64,000 nt of DNA. It comes from Isoetes taiwanensis. Lineage: Eukaryota; Streptophyta; Lycopodiopsida; Isoetales; Isoetaceae. Below the pieces are notes generated by a model that worked only from the letters and a program-made list of their open reading frames with translations, had not been told where the DNA came from and searched no databases. The position numbers and the translations under genes are program-made. Shown here piece after piece: positions 25,196 through 34,009 of this stretch (the first letter of the stretch is position 1; each line of letters begins with the position of its first letter). Location: the NCBI GenBank assembly GCA_021234155.1, contig JAJEKV010000039.1:13400241-13464240 (forward strand), in the 5' to 3' direction.

Positions 25196-26210
25196 AGTTT
25201 GCTATTGTATGGGGACTTTTCTTTGGACTTGGGGCTGGCTGCCCTAGGATCAGTAGCTCCTGTTGCTTTGCCTCTATCACGATAGTAAGGCTGCCTGCCT
25301 CTATGTTTTTGTTTTATGCCCGGATCCTTGCAAACTAATTGCTTTGGATTCTGCTTCCGATACTGTTTTAGGGTCTATTGCCCTTACGAGCTTCCGGATT
25401 TTCTCGTTCAGTCCTTCTATGTAGCTTTCCACTCGTGTTTCTCCCTTTCGGCTTTAGGCACATACTGATCTTAGCCTCATGAACTCTTGATGTACTTCTC
25501 GGACCGTCTTGTAACCTAACCAGAATCACGTAGAACTGCTGCATCATATTCGACTTGTGTTCCCGAGGAACATAGTGGTTCTTGAAGGCTTTTGAGAACT
25601 TAAATCGGCATGCATCTCTGCTCAACCCATGGGCTTTGGCATAGCCCTTCCACCATATCGCGTGCCCTTCCCCTTAGTGTTGGTTTGTCGCCACCGCCTT
25701 TGTCCTTATCCTTCATTCCGTAGGCATTGCCATACTAAACTCATTTAGGTGCCGAGCCATGCCTCTCGCCTCTAAAAGCGGATCTGTTTCGCCCGAACTG
25801 TTGAAGTTCAGAGGCTTTCCATACATTGCCCAGTCTTTGAGTCCACCTTCTTACGGTAGTCCGGGGCCTTAGTGTCCTTCCTTCTTTGTCTCTACGGTCC
25901 GGCGCCTGCTCGGCCTCTTTCTCGGACTCAGAATCCGAGGTCGAGCTTGAGTCGGAGGTCTCTGTGCTAGGGGACCTCCTTCTCTTATTCCTCCTCTTGT
26001 CTTTCCCCGACTTTCGGGGTGTCGTTTGTGGCCCGGTAGGGCCTTTATCTGGTCCAGCTCTGTTCGCATCTGCGACATCTCCTCTTCTGGGGTCAGGGGA
26101 CCATATCCTTCGAACAGGTTCCTTTGAAGGGGTTGTCTGTCAGGAGTCTCTTCATCTCTGTTGGGCCTCCTATTTTGTTCGACCGTTCGTTGTTCTCTAT
26201 CTGCACACAC
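25196..26210 (-). pseudogene. Gag of the 13-kb element, heavily frameshifted
   Basis: Pieces in different frames make up a Retrotrans_gag-like protein. The N-terminal part (26210-25869) contains PLTPEEEMSQMRTELDQIK. The capsid part (25625-25368) contains FKNHYVPREHKSNMMQQFY, the typical gypsy capsid helix. A basic linker leads to the zinc knuckle at the start of the pol frame. I count several frameshifts in about 1 kb. The gag was probably continuous with protease and RT, as in many chromoviruses. ORF2 ends about 170 bp upstream. Confidence 0.7.
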
Positions 26211-26382
26211 AGTTGGTTATGGCTGTACGGTTAGTTTTATTTGTTCTCTTGCATTATATGTGATGTTGGTATAGTTGTGGAACAAAAATACATCAACAAA
26301 ACATTTAAAGTGCAAAAAGAAGTTATATTCATATTATATAATATGTTAATACAAAAAAGGCTTCCGGGATCAAGATTCCTAA

Positions 26383-27897
26383 CTATTCTTGATATCGCCG
26401 GTAGGATGGATTATCCTCAAGGAACTTCTTCACTTGGGCTGTTCCCACTGAATGACCTAAGTTCCTAAGGACGTTGACTGAAGATCCCCCCTGCAAAGCT
26501 CTCGCCAACTCTTCTATCCTGGCCCCGGAGGTATAGGCGGCTGTCACTTGGTCTTCCCTGCCGTCTGTAAGGTATGGCGAAGTCAAAAACATCGAGTGCT
26601 ACCGCTCTCTTCACCATGATGGCATACTCGGTGTTGGGAGCTAGCCGAGCATGCCGGCCAAAGCCTGAGAGTGCAATTAGCATCGATACTCCTTCCTCGC
26701 CCCTGGGGGTGAACTTGCGGTGAATTACATCCCATCCATCGGCGGGGAAGGTAATACCGCAACGACACAATGGTTTCGCGTAGGTCCTCGCCTCCTCGGC
26801 CTCCAGCTCTGTGTCTACCGGCATAGTCATCGACTTCCACCGTGGTGAGCTCCCTGTAGTCTCTGACTGTTGCTGAAGCTCTCCTTAGGTCGAACTCGCC
26901 TCTTCGCTCCCGGGGAGGCGTTGTCGAAGAACTTGCCGTTAAGATGTTCGAGGTCGCGTGGCGGATCCCCATCTGTTCCTGTAGAGCAAGGAACTCTTCC
27001 TCCGTCGGTAGTTCCCCTGCCTCCATAATCTGCCTGATGTTGCTGTAGGCTTGGATATCGGAGGTCGACTTTCCCGTGTAAGTGTCGGCTTCCCTTACTT
27101 GGAGTGGGAAGTCGGAGGTTCCTCGGACGATGAAGTCGTCCAGGTCTGTTCTCCGGAGTTGGTGCAGCAATTCGTCCAGTCGATACTCCCTTTCCCTGCA
27201 CTTCGGGAGGTTCTGGATGTCGCTTAAGAGCAAGTACTCTTCGCCCTCGACGATGATGGGGGCTAGGCTTGTGATGCCTAGCCCAAGGGGTGGCGCTATC
27301 CTGAGAGTCTGCCGGCTTCTTTCGAATTCCTGCAACTCTTGTTCTACTAGCCGCTGCTCTTCCGCTGGGTCGAGCTCGACGTAGTCGTCATCTTCTTCTT
27401 CTGACTCTTCGTCTTCTTCCTTTCCTTCTTGCTCCTGTTCATACTGCGAAAGGAGCTGTTGTGCTGCTGCGGTGGCTAATGGGTCCACGTCCATGGGGGG
27501 AATGGAGGTTTCTCCCATGGGGTTCTCGGCACGGTGGGTAAGAAAAAATTGCTAAGGCAGAGTTGAAAGAGAAGTACTTGGTCCTGTTGACAGTCAGGAC
27601 CATTGGCTCGGGCATGCGCTGGGCCTTGTTTGTGAGATACTTGGCAATGTTAGGAACATCGCCTAAGGCTGCTTGAAGGGATTGCCTAGGAACAAAGTAG
27701 CCTATGCAAGGTGGGAGCTGTACTAATGATGGCTCTACCCTAGCTTGGAATTCGGACAGGACTCTGCTATATGCTGGGGTTGCGTGCAAGGTTGCTTGAA
27801 CATCTATTTCTTTGCGGAAGACCCGGAAAATTTCATCGATGTCCTCGGCAGCATGAGCGCTGACGCTGTACCATCGCCTGAAATTAGAGGTTGCCAT
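26383..27897 (-). pseudogene. ORF2: acidic protein of unknown function between ORF1 and gag
   Basis: About 500 codons, now spread over four segments by frameshifts near 27540 (at an A run), 26830 and 26590. The N-terminal part (from MATSNFRRWYSVSAH at 27897) is ordinary and unrecognised. It is followed by a strongly acidic run (EGKEEDEESEEEDDDYVELD), a glutamate-rich helix and the unrecognised C-terminal parts GVSMLIALSGFGRHARLAP and RIEELARALQGGSSVNVLR. It has no zinc knuckle and no enzyme motif. Acidic tracts like this occur in histone chaperones (NAP1, nucleoplasmin, FACT) and in many unrelated nuclear proteins. Its place behind the histone-like ORF makes a partner role thinkable, but that is inference only. 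Confidence 0.6.
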
Positions 27898-28210
27898 GAG
27901 TTAAGCGAGGAAGAGACTAGCAAACGAATGCAAGAGCGCCTCAGGGAGCTGGGAAATCGGCTAAGGGGGCAGGAGCAAACTCGTAGGGTGCTACGTATGA
28001 AATGAGGGACCTATTTATAGAAAAGGTGAAAACCCTAATTTTTGGGTGACTTGGAAAATTCTTGGGGTTGGGCAATTCTAGCCTATATTGAGGTCAAAAT
28101 GGGAATTGGAAGACTAACTTAAGGGTTTGAGCATGACTGGATTACCTAAAGATGCTAATACAACAGGTTGAAGATCATTTGGACAAGTTATGGTGAAGAA
28201 ATGGTAGGAG

Positions 28211-28277
28211 GTCTCACAGGTAGCGCCTCGTTCAAAAACTACACTTTAGTTTCTTGAGCAGGCGCGACGTGTGAGAC
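28211..28277. repeat. 67-bp palindromic hairpin repeat, copy 1
   Basis: Outer arms GTCTCACAGGTAGCGCC and GGCGCGACGTGTGAGAC pair almost completely. Inner arms TTCAAAAACTA and TTAGTTTCTTGA also pair, leaving almost no loop. The same 67-bp unit occurs at 28411, 30164 and 30331. Confidence 0.85.
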
Positions 28278-28410
28278 ATCAGTCCCATTTTGATCAAAAC
28301 ATGTCCAATTTAGGTAAAATAAGGGTGTAAGGATGACAGACTCATCAAATCAGGCAGAATTGACCCCTTATTTGGTCAATTTGGGGCTGTTTTGGGCAAG
28401 TTTGGGCAAG

Positions 28411-28477
28411 GTCTCACAGCTAGCGCCTCGTCCAAAAACTAAACTTTAGTTTCTTGACCAGGCATGACATGTGAGAC
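28411..28477. repeat. 67-bp palindromic hairpin repeat, copy 2
   Basis: Same length and plan as copy 1: GTCTCACAGCTAGCGCC on the left, CAGGCATGACATGTGAGAC on the right. Substitutions weaken the outer stem slightly. It lies 144 bp past the ORF1 stop codon in the sense of transcription. Confidence 0.85.
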
Positions 28478-28620
28478 ATCACACTTTTCGGTCCGCAATT
28501 GTCCTATTTTACTAAAACAAAAACTAAAACCTGCTAACTTGTCCTAATTAAACAGGTTCAGACACACAAAGTACTCAAAATTGATTTATATTACAAAATT
28601 TTTGACTATTTATAAAATGT

Positions 28621-29952
28621 TCAAGGTCGCTCTCCCTTGATGCGAGTAGCAAGATGCATATCTTGCCTCATCAGTGTTACTCGCTTTGCATGAACAGTGC
28701 AAGCCGTCGAGTCTTCAAAATGTTGCACTATTTTCTGCTCCGCCGCTTCCTGCAGTGCCAGCAGCATTTCATCCGTGACCCTCATGTCAGTCTTGAAGTC
28801 CTGCATCACTTCTCTGACTAGACGGGCAAAGGGGGCATGGGGGATTAGGAGGCCGTAGCTGCGCTGAAAATGTCGGATTTCTCTCAGTGCTCTTCTTTCG
28901 GTCTCCTTCCTGCTGAGCTTCTTCTTAGCTGGTCTCTTAGGGGCCTTGGGCTTTGGTGGTGGTGGCCTTAAGGTCTGGCTCTTCGTTGGATGGCCACCCT
29001 CGATGGCTCTGACTCTATTCTCCTGGTAGTAGGAGTTGTAAGCCTCCCACTCCTTCATGTATGCCTCGTGCTCCCGCATCTTTCGCTCGTAGATCTTTAC
29101 GGGGTCCATGACATAAGATTCTCGGGCAGGCCGGGGTTGCTTCTTCCTGTCCCACTTTGGATAAGGAGGGGGCTTCTGCACTTTGTCCGATTGCTCCTCC
29201 TCGGGCGCTATCTGCTCGGTTACCACATGCTCAACGATCGGGGGTTTGGAGGAGCCTGCCCCCTCAGTGTTGGGGTTATGGTCTTCGTCAGAATCCTCGG
29301 AGGAGGCCGGGGGCTGATCAGGTGGCCGTTCGATAATGGTGATCTTGGGGTTGGGCTTCTTTACTTTTGGGACCTCCTTGAGCTTCCTTGGGCTCCCCAC
29401 CCATTTCCCTTTCTTCTGCTTCAGTTCCTCTGCCGCTTTCGCCTCCTCCTCTTCCCTCTTCCTCTTCTTTTGTTCCCTTTTCCTTTCTCGGCATTCATAC
29501 TTTGCGATAAACGCAGCGAGGTCTGCTTCCTCCGCCGGCTCAAGCCTCGGCTCCCGGTGTTCCTCTCGTTTCTCGGCCTCCTTCTCGCGGATCCAGGCTT
29601 CGAGTTGCTCTTCAATGGTGGGCTCGGGTGTCGGTAGTCTCTGCTCCTCACGAGCCTTGGTCCTTTGTTCTCGCTGTGCTCCCTCCTCTTCTTCTTCAAT
29701 TATCTCCGTTCCTGCTTCTGAGTGCACCTCTTCTTCTCGGTCGACCTGCCGGTCTCTCTCCTCATTCCGCTCTGTTCTCTGCTGGGATCCTTCACTATTG
29801 TGCTCATTCGAGGGTTCTCCCTCACTCGAAGAAGATTGACCGTTGGGGTCAAGAAGGCGCTCCTGAAGCATGCGTCGAATCGTGCTGGAATCAAGGGCGC
29901 TGGTCGATTCGCCTGGGCGGGCTTTCCTGGCAATTTGTTTGGTCCGTGCCAT
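28621..29952 (-). CDS. ORF1: retrotransposon-encoded histone H3/CENH3-like protein with a long insert
   Basis: 443 codons, no interruption; ATG in a good context (AAACATGG). Residues 2-10 (ARTKQIARK) match the H3 tail at R2, K4, R8 and K9. T6 is Ile, S10 is Ala. Residues 11-330 are a charged insert: acidic 45-90, a probable coiled coil 112-183 with basic run KREQKKRKR, an acidic serine patch 217-225, and a helical stretch 282-310. A basic linker (330-354) leads to a complete H3 fold, residues 355-443 (28624-28890), aligning without gaps to H3 A47-A135 with about 52 of 89 identical by my hand count. ALREIR, QDFKTD, HAKRVT and GER are H3-like. [28 protein letters not shown] and VTLM resemble plant CENH3, but loop 1 lacks the CENH3 lengthening. 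It would act in chromatin. Alternative: inert captured gene. Confidence 0.93.
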   Translation of the reverse strand: MARTKQIARKARPGESTSALDSSTIRRMLQERLLDPNGQSSSSEGEPSNEHNSEGSQQRTERNEERDRQVDREEEVHSEAGTEIIEEEEEGAQREQRTKAREEQRLPTPEPTIEEQLEAWIREKEAEKREEHREPRLEPAEEADLAAFIAKYECRERKREQKKRKREEEEAKAAEELKQKKGKWVGSPRKLKEVPKVKKPNPKITIIERPPDQPPASSEDSDEDHNPNTEGAGSSKPPIVEHVVTEQIAPEEEQSDKVQKPPPYPKWDRKKQPRPARESYVMDPVKIYERKMREHEAYMKEWEAYNSYYQENRVRAIEGGHPTKSQTLRPPPPKPKAPKRPAKKKLSRKETERRALREIRHFQRSYGLLIPHAPFARLVREVMQDFKTDMRVTDEMLLALQEAAEQKIVQHFEDSTACTVHAKRVTLMRQDMHLATRIKGERP

Positions 29953-30163
29953 GTTTGACGGTTCGACAATCGGATATCAGGTGCCAAAGATCGCCTTAGG
30001 GAGCGGGAGCAGATTTCAAGGGCGGGAACGTACAAATGAGGGGGGTCTACATCTATTTATAGTTTGGGCAATTTTAGGTCAAAGTTCAAGTTGCTCTATT
30101 TAACATGCCAAGGCATCTATTTATTTAAAACTTACACTTATTTCAGACTTTTTCTACTTATTG

Positions 30164-30230
30164 GTCTCACAGGTCGCGCCCTGTTCAAAAACTAGAGTTT
30201 AGTTTTTTGACCAGGCGCTAGCTGTGAGAT
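30164..30230. repeat. 67-bp palindromic hairpin repeat, copy 3
   Basis: GTCTCACAGGTCGCGCC pairs with the right arm CAGGCGCTAGCTGTGAGA. The inner arms TTCAAAAACTA and TAGTTTTTTGA pair nearly perfectly. Confidence 0.85.
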
Positions 30231-30330
30231 CTTACACATTTTTAAGTAATTTAGACATGCTATTCTAATTAATTCCTACCTTGGAACTAGCCTTACCATA
30301 TTACTTTTCTCAAATTCATCAAGTTTAGTG

Positions 30331-30397
30331 TTCTCACAGGTAGCGCCCTATTCAAAAACTAAAGTTTAGTTCTTTGACCAGGCGCGAGCTGTGAGAC
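30331..30397. repeat. 67-bp palindromic hairpin repeat, copy 4
   Basis: TTCTCACAGGTAGCGCC pairs with the right arm AGGCGCGAGCTGTGAGAC. The centre ACTAAAGTTTAGT is itself self-complementary. It is 169-bp-spaced from copy 3. Confidence 0.85.
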
Positions 30398-30589
30398 CAC
30401 CTTGCCTGAGGAGGTTCTGGCTCATTCTTTTTAGTCTTATTAAGTTCCAATTCACTCAATTGTTACTAGCTTAGCATAAACTACCAAAAATGAGAAAAAA
30501 TTTTCCCACTTTTCGAGGCTTAAGGGTCCTATCAAGTTAGTACTACTGGGAGCATGGTCAGTGCTTTGCTCTTGGTCTCCAAGAACATT

Positions 30590-30601
30590 GCTCTGATACC
30601 A
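30590..30601 (-). promoter_or_regulatory. Primer binding site, initiator tRNA-Met type
   Basis: Minus-strand TGGTATCAGAGC, one base inside the 5' LTR end, is complementary to the 3' end of plant initiator methionine tRNA. This is the usual PBS of many plant gypsy and copia elements. Confidence 0.93.
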
Positions 30602-30602
30602 T

Positions 30603-32082
30603 TGTGACGTCCCCTACTCGTATACGATGCCCGCACCGTATACAAACAGGAGTTCATCCCCCGTACCAGCTCCATACTGATACATGGCCCTCCACATATC
30701 ACTGTGACCGTCTGGAGTCCACAGTGGGAAGAGTGAAGGGGTCATTTTACCCCGTCTCCCTCAGGGCCTACCTAGCTGCGGAAGCGTAAACATACACGTC
30801 AGTAACATAACATCATATATCCACCTCGAAGGGTGGCACATCAACATCTGCATAGACAAAGATCAGCACAATACAAAGGGAGTTCCTACCCAAGGCTCAG
30901 ACTCCAGGGGATGACTGACAAGCTTGGGTCTCGAGTTCGTTCGCGAGCATTTCATGACAATGGATTGGGCTAGCATAAGAACATGGCTTAGGGTTGTCCA
31001 CTCCATCCGCCCCCCTCACATTGCACACTTTGCGAGTAGGTTGAAAAGTGTTGGGACTTCGATCAGAGTAGCGGGGTGCATAGCCAAAGGGGCTATTCTG
31101 GGTTACATCTCCCCCGTCCCGATGGGGCGGTGGTAGGATCACTCCTCCTCAGATCTACATGCTGACCCAAGGTGACTAGAGAGCCACTGCCCTTATTCGA
31201 CTTAACCCACTGGAAGGTGAACACCACCCCACGGGTGTCGGCCCATGCCTTACCCACACTTTCGATTGGCAAGCCATTAGACCTAGTCACTCTGATCCCC
31301 GGTAGACTTTACACGCCAGAGGGATCGGTCAAGGGTCAGAACACGAACCTCATTCTAAGCCAGTCTGGCCCCTTCACCCACAACCCGGTGGGCTCTTGTA
31401 CACAGGCCGAAATTTAGTAATGCACTAAGAGGGACTAGCTAGGAGCATCATCTACTAAGCTTTAAGTCTCTATCCCCCTTCCCAATACAATGAGTCCACA
31501 GAATACATCTGTCCATCATCTGAACATAAGAAATGAGAACTAATCTAATACATAGAGTTAGGTTCTTTAGTTAGAGTCAATCTCAGGATCTGCTTGGCTA
31601 CTAAGGGCGATTCAATAGGCTAAACCTACTGGTTCGCAGGCTGGAATAAGGTTTAGGCTATTCAATCGACCAAATACCTGATCCCTGGTTCACTCCTCTT
31701 GATCCGAAGGTGTCCATTACTTTGTTCTGCTTCGAGATGCGGTCGGAGGGATGACCTGACAAGCTGGGGCGCACGGGCAGATCGTGGGAGTTGGAATTGA
31801 CTCCTCAGGCGCGCGAATCGGAGCTCGGGAGGTCTATGGGCGAAAAAGGGAATGTTAGGGTTTGGTGCCTTATGAAGGCTATCAGTTATTCCATGACCCT
31901 TGGTCTACCTTTAATAGGTCTAAAGGTGCGCGCATTGCTAAGTGTGCGCACCATTGCAAGTTTCCCCCTAGGGCGTCCTTGCTTGGGTACACGTCGGCGT
32001 ACACGTCGACTGGACGGCGTGTACGCGTGACGGCGCAGTACGGTATACGTCTTGAGACCGTATATCGTACTGGAACGTCACA
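30603..32082 (-). repeat. 5' LTR of the 13-kb element
   Basis: 1480 bp with perfect 7-bp terminal inverted repeats TGTGACG/CGTCACA. On the minus strand its first 120 bp (U3 start) contain nested inverted repeats, for example CAGTACG...CGTACTG (32036-32072) and CGTACACG...CGTGTACG (about 31990-32022). No strong TATA box was identified. Frames inside it are not genes. Confidence 0.93.
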
Positions 32083-32087
32083 CATCT

Positions 32088-32951
32088 GATCATTCTAGTC
32101 TTGTCCTTTGTCTTGCATCATTGTAGTACAAGAAGATTTTATGAAGATATTGAAGAGATGATGTTATCATAGCCGCGTTTTGTATAAAAAAAAAATGGAA
32201 CTTTCTACTTTCACATGTTATGGAATTTGTGCTATATTTGATGGTTTATATGTTATTCATGAACTTGCCAATGTTTGAATTTTTAATTCTTTTCTAAATA
32301 AAAAAAACAACATCTCCCATAATGCACTAAATAAATACATTCATATTCATATTCAGATTTTTTTTTTTCATTTCATAATTCCTGCAATCTAAGTTATTCA
32401 TGGGGCACCACTCAAGTTTAATCAGTATATTTTTTTTCGAAGGACGAACAAAAAGTTTATAAGTCGCATCTAATTAAAGTGGGTCACATCTTGACGTTTG
32501 GGGCTCATGCAGGAAAATGGAACTCATAAAAAAAAAAGTTTTGCATTGAATGCCTGATAGAAATACACATCATAGAACAAGAACTGGCTCACTTGTATTT
32601 CTCATAAAATTTATAAACCACAGTTGAGAAAGTTCTCAGGAATTTCAAGCACAATGTATAAATAATATTATCTACTCTCATACAATGCTATAGCAGGAGG
32701 TTGCTCATGGCTTTGTCCATTTCCCTAAAAACAATTCTATTCTATTCTATTCTATTCTAACTTATTCTATTCTTTTGGGGATCTTGTGGGTTGTCCTTTG
32801 AAATGTGACAAGTAGGGTATGACCATAGCACACACTCCACCAATTTCTCCTTTGAGGATCAGCAGCATTTTCCCTCCTTCTCCCAGCAGTCGGAGCACTC
32901 CTCCTTCAAGTTGCCCCTTTTTTGCCTTCCAACGGGTTCCCAATATTGAAC
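32088..32951. other. Intergenic with a (TTCTA)n tract
   Basis: AT-rich DNA with a (TTCTA)n stretch at about 32727-32775, preceded by CCATTTCCCTAAAAACAA. This resembles the pentamer-tailed LINE ends at 7363 and 52573 and may be a short LINE or SINE tail. It has no gene. Confidence 0.45.
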
Positions 32952-33583
32952 CTAGAATCCAGGACGCAACTCCTCCCCATCAGGCATGGTAGTGATAACA
33001 TCAGAGAGTGTCATCCCTAACCATATTGGACAATCGTCATCGTCAGGCCTTACTAGCACAAAGTATTCTTCTTTGATGTCCTCGAAAGGATTCCACTCAG
33101 GAAGCTCAAACCACTTTGGCTTTGAGGCCTTGCTTCCTCTTGCTTCCCACAAACCACTTGGAGCCATTGTTGGGATCCAAGCCAACTTTTCCATGAGAAC
33201 CCTTCCACCTAGACTCTGGCAAGAAACCGTCTCTCAGCTTCCTCCCGCATGGTTGTTATGTCTCTAAGTATGTCACAACTATCTTCCAGTAATTGATTAC
33301 ATAAGATTTTTCTTCAGGGATGAGGTGTGTTTTCCCTTTCGAACATCCTCCCATTGTGTTATGTAATCCTGAATGCCCTTCACTAGTTGGCTAGGGTCTT
33401 TAACAGTCTTGAAAGGAGGAAGTGGTTTTGGCTCCCCCGTAAAAAGAAGAACTTCACCCTTAGGTCCCCTTTGCCATATTTCGGTTCTTTGCACAGGCAT
33501 CCACAACTTATCGGCTGGTCTCCACTTGTATTGCATGATTGGTATTCCATCCCTCACCCAAACCTTAATATGAAGTGGCTTTC

Positions 33584-33713
33584 TGTAACGTTCCTAACCG
33601 ACATGCCCTTAACCAACTGGGCAAAACCGTCTAGACGTTTATGAGTAGTCGCTTCTACCCATTTATGCTTTCTATGGGTTCAATATCGAAAGGTCTACCA
33701 TGGGCCCGTTACA
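33584..33713 (-). repeat. TRIM 3' LTR
   Basis: 130-bp copy. Compared with the other LTR it lacks about 28 bp in the GTGTCTCGGGAACGC region. Confidence 0.9.
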
Positions 33714-33851
33714 GTCTCTCCCACTAGAACTATGCTCGTCCTCGAGCATCCAAGGCTATACTATATCACTATGATTACCAAGTCTTTGCAAATTACCCAT
33801 GCATATAGGCACCCATGGAGACTCGAACTCGAGACTTGCTCTGATACCAAC

Positions 33852-34009
33852 TGTAACGTTCCTAACCGACATGCCCTTAACCAACTGGGCAAAACCGTCT
33901 AGACGTTTATGAGTAGTCACTTCTACCCATTTATGCCGGTGTCTCGGGAACGCCCCACAGGCACATTCAAGGTTCGAATACTCGAGCGGTCTACCATGGG
34001 CCCGTTACA
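33852..34009 (-). repeat. TRIM 5' LTR
   Basis: 158-bp copy adjoining the PBS. The first 80 bases match the other LTR with one substitution. Confidence 0.9.

Larger units (their letters stand above)
27898..28620 (-). other. Spacer between ORF1 and ORF2 with two hairpin repeats
   Basis: 723 bp without a convincing frame. It holds two of the four 67-bp palindromic repeats (28211-28277 and 28411-28477). They lie 314 and 514 bp upstream of the ORF2 start, and also downstream of the ORF1 stop. Confidence 0.75.
29953..30589 (-). promoter_or_regulatory. 5' leader of the 13-kb element with two hairpin repeats
   Basis: Untranslated leader between PBS and ORF1. It holds hairpin copies 3 and 4, 212 and 379 bp upstream of the ORF1 start codon. 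A stable hairpin in the leader would affect scanning or could be a packaging or splicing signal. Which of these applies cannot be told from sequence. Confidence 0.6.
19044..32082 (-). mobile_element. 13-kb chromovirus-type LTR retrotransposon carrying a histone H3-like gene
   Basis: Complete element on the minus strand, 13,039 bp. The two LTRs (30603-32082 and 19044-20518) both begin TGTGACG and end CGTCACA or its one-base variant. The flanks CAGCT (19039-19043) and CATCT (32083-32087) are a 5-bp target duplication with one mismatch. The PBS matches initiator tRNA-Met. Internal order: ORF1 (histone H3-like), ORF2 (acidic), gag, protease, RT, RNase H, integrase, chromodomain, which is the Ty3/gypsy order with a chromovirus end. 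Two extra ORFs between PBS and gag are unusual for a chromovirus; a 5' extra ORF is known in Ogre (Tat) elements. Several frameshifts make this copy probably defective. Confidence 0.93.
33584..34009 (-). mobile_element. TRIM-type miniature LTR retrotransposon (426 bp)
   Basis: Two short LTRs (33584-33713, 130 bp; 33852-34009, 158 bp) begin TGTAACGTTCC and end CCCGTTACA. Next to the second one is minus-strand TGGTATCAGAGC (33838-33849), an initiator-Met PBS. Next to the first is GTGGGAGAGAC, a polypurine tract. The 5-bp target duplication CTTTC (33579-33583 and 34010-34014) is perfect. There is no coding capacity, so it must be mobilised in trans. It lies inside an exon of the DUF7869-type gene; removing it leaves a continuous frame (LIDHRK then PLHIKVWV). 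Confidence 0.93.

Noticed and set aside
28411-28477. Hairpin after ORF1 as a metazoan-type histone mRNA 3' stem-loop
   Set aside because: The sequence does not fit the short conserved histone stem-loop, and the same hairpin also precedes ORF1 and ORF2.
28990-29839. Long plus-strand leucine-rich frames opposite ORF1
   Set aside because: They are the antisense shadow of the charged Glu/Lys-rich region of ORF1; no domain, and orientation disagrees with the element.
28211-30397. Reading the four palindromes as a CRISPR array
   Set aside because: They lie in two pairs separated by a whole ORF, spacings are unequal and there are no cas genes; this is plant retrotransposon DNA.
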